A stretch of 64,000 nt of DNA, from assembly GCA_013399305.1 (NCBI GenBank), contig VXAI01000163.1, positions 312,922 to 376,921 on the forward strand. The letters are read 5' to 3'. Below are positions 63,576 to 64,000 of the stretch, piece by piece. Position 1 is the first letter of the stretch. Each line of letters opens with the position of its first letter. Source of the stretch: Rostratula benghalensis. Taxonomy: Eukaryota; Chordata; Aves; Charadriiformes; Rostratulidae. The translations under genes were made by a program, and so were the position numbers. The notes under the pieces are model-generated. The model worked only from the letters and a program-made list of their open reading frames with translations, searched no databases and was not told the origin of the DNA.

Positions 63576-64000
63576 CTTTAAAAGTCTTGTTTTATTTTGT
63601 TCTTGAGAGGAAATGGGAAAACATTGAAAATGTTACAGTCAGCACTTTCAAAATGCTTTTTGTATGCACATGTCAAAGTGCACTGTAAACACCAAGCAAC
63701 TAAGTTCCATGTATGTACCTAGGATAAAGTATCAGCTTTCCCAGATGGGGAAACAAAAGGCATGAGCAAATTAACAACTTTCTCAGGATCATACAGTCAG
63801 TCAGTGGCTGCCAAGAATAAAGCCTGGGGTTTGCAATTTCTCCAGCCCTTGTTTTAACCATTGTGCAGTGATTCATTCAAAACCTAACCTCATTTTTCAG
63901 GAGTCATACTGGAAAACTCTATTTCTTTCTCTTAAGTTTATCTGGTGCCTGCCCACTATGTATAATGCACAAAATGTATACTCAGAGGGTAATTTAGTAT
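63576..64000. other. Unique noncoding DNA to window end
   Basis: No gene or repeat recognised. Confidence 0.5.

Overview
This window looks like nuclear DNA of a bird or close sauropsid relative. It is AT-rich and single-copy-like over most of its length. The only abundant dispersed repeat recognised is CR1, the LINE family that dominates bird genomes. The youngest copies end in the avian-type terminal motif (variants of ATTCTGTGA). There is no bacterial-style gene organisation. No rRNA, tRNA, CRISPR array or intact protein-coding gene was found on either strand. Open frames stay at or below about 150 codons and mostly look like chance. The window is best read as intergenic or deep-intronic sequence; unrecognised short exons cannot be excluded from sequence alone.

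Layout. 1-11.7 kb: non-repetitive DNA with one antisense CR1 reverse-transcriptase scrap at about 1.3 kb. 11.7-12.1 kb: a fairly young sense CR1 with an internal deletion. 12.1-24.8 kb: mostly unique, with a tiny CR1 tail at 19.05 kb and an exact 74-bp tandem duplication at 23.4 kb. 24.8-28 kb: two old sense CR1 relics. 28-34.8 kb: unique, with a 22-bp perfect inverted repeat 288 bp apart near 30.5-30.8 kb. 34.8-37.1 kb: the longest CR1, antisense, from 3' UTR to endonuclease region. 37.1-46.8 kb: unique, with a 225-bp assembly gap at 42.6 kb and an old antisense CR1 at 45.2 kb. 46.8-47.5 kb: a well-preserved antisense CR1 3' end. 47.5-63.2 kb: mostly unique, containing a decayed retroviral-type integrase of Polinton/Maverick character at 50.6-51.05 kb followed by a GC-rich block. 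63.2-63.6 kb: a last antisense CR1 3' end.

The most notable item is the integrase relic. It reads through a frameshift, has lost the first catalytic aspartate position and keeps the second. Polinton-like elements are not part of the usual repeat complement of birds. No functioning gene system was found; the story here is transposon decay and small structural rearrangements.
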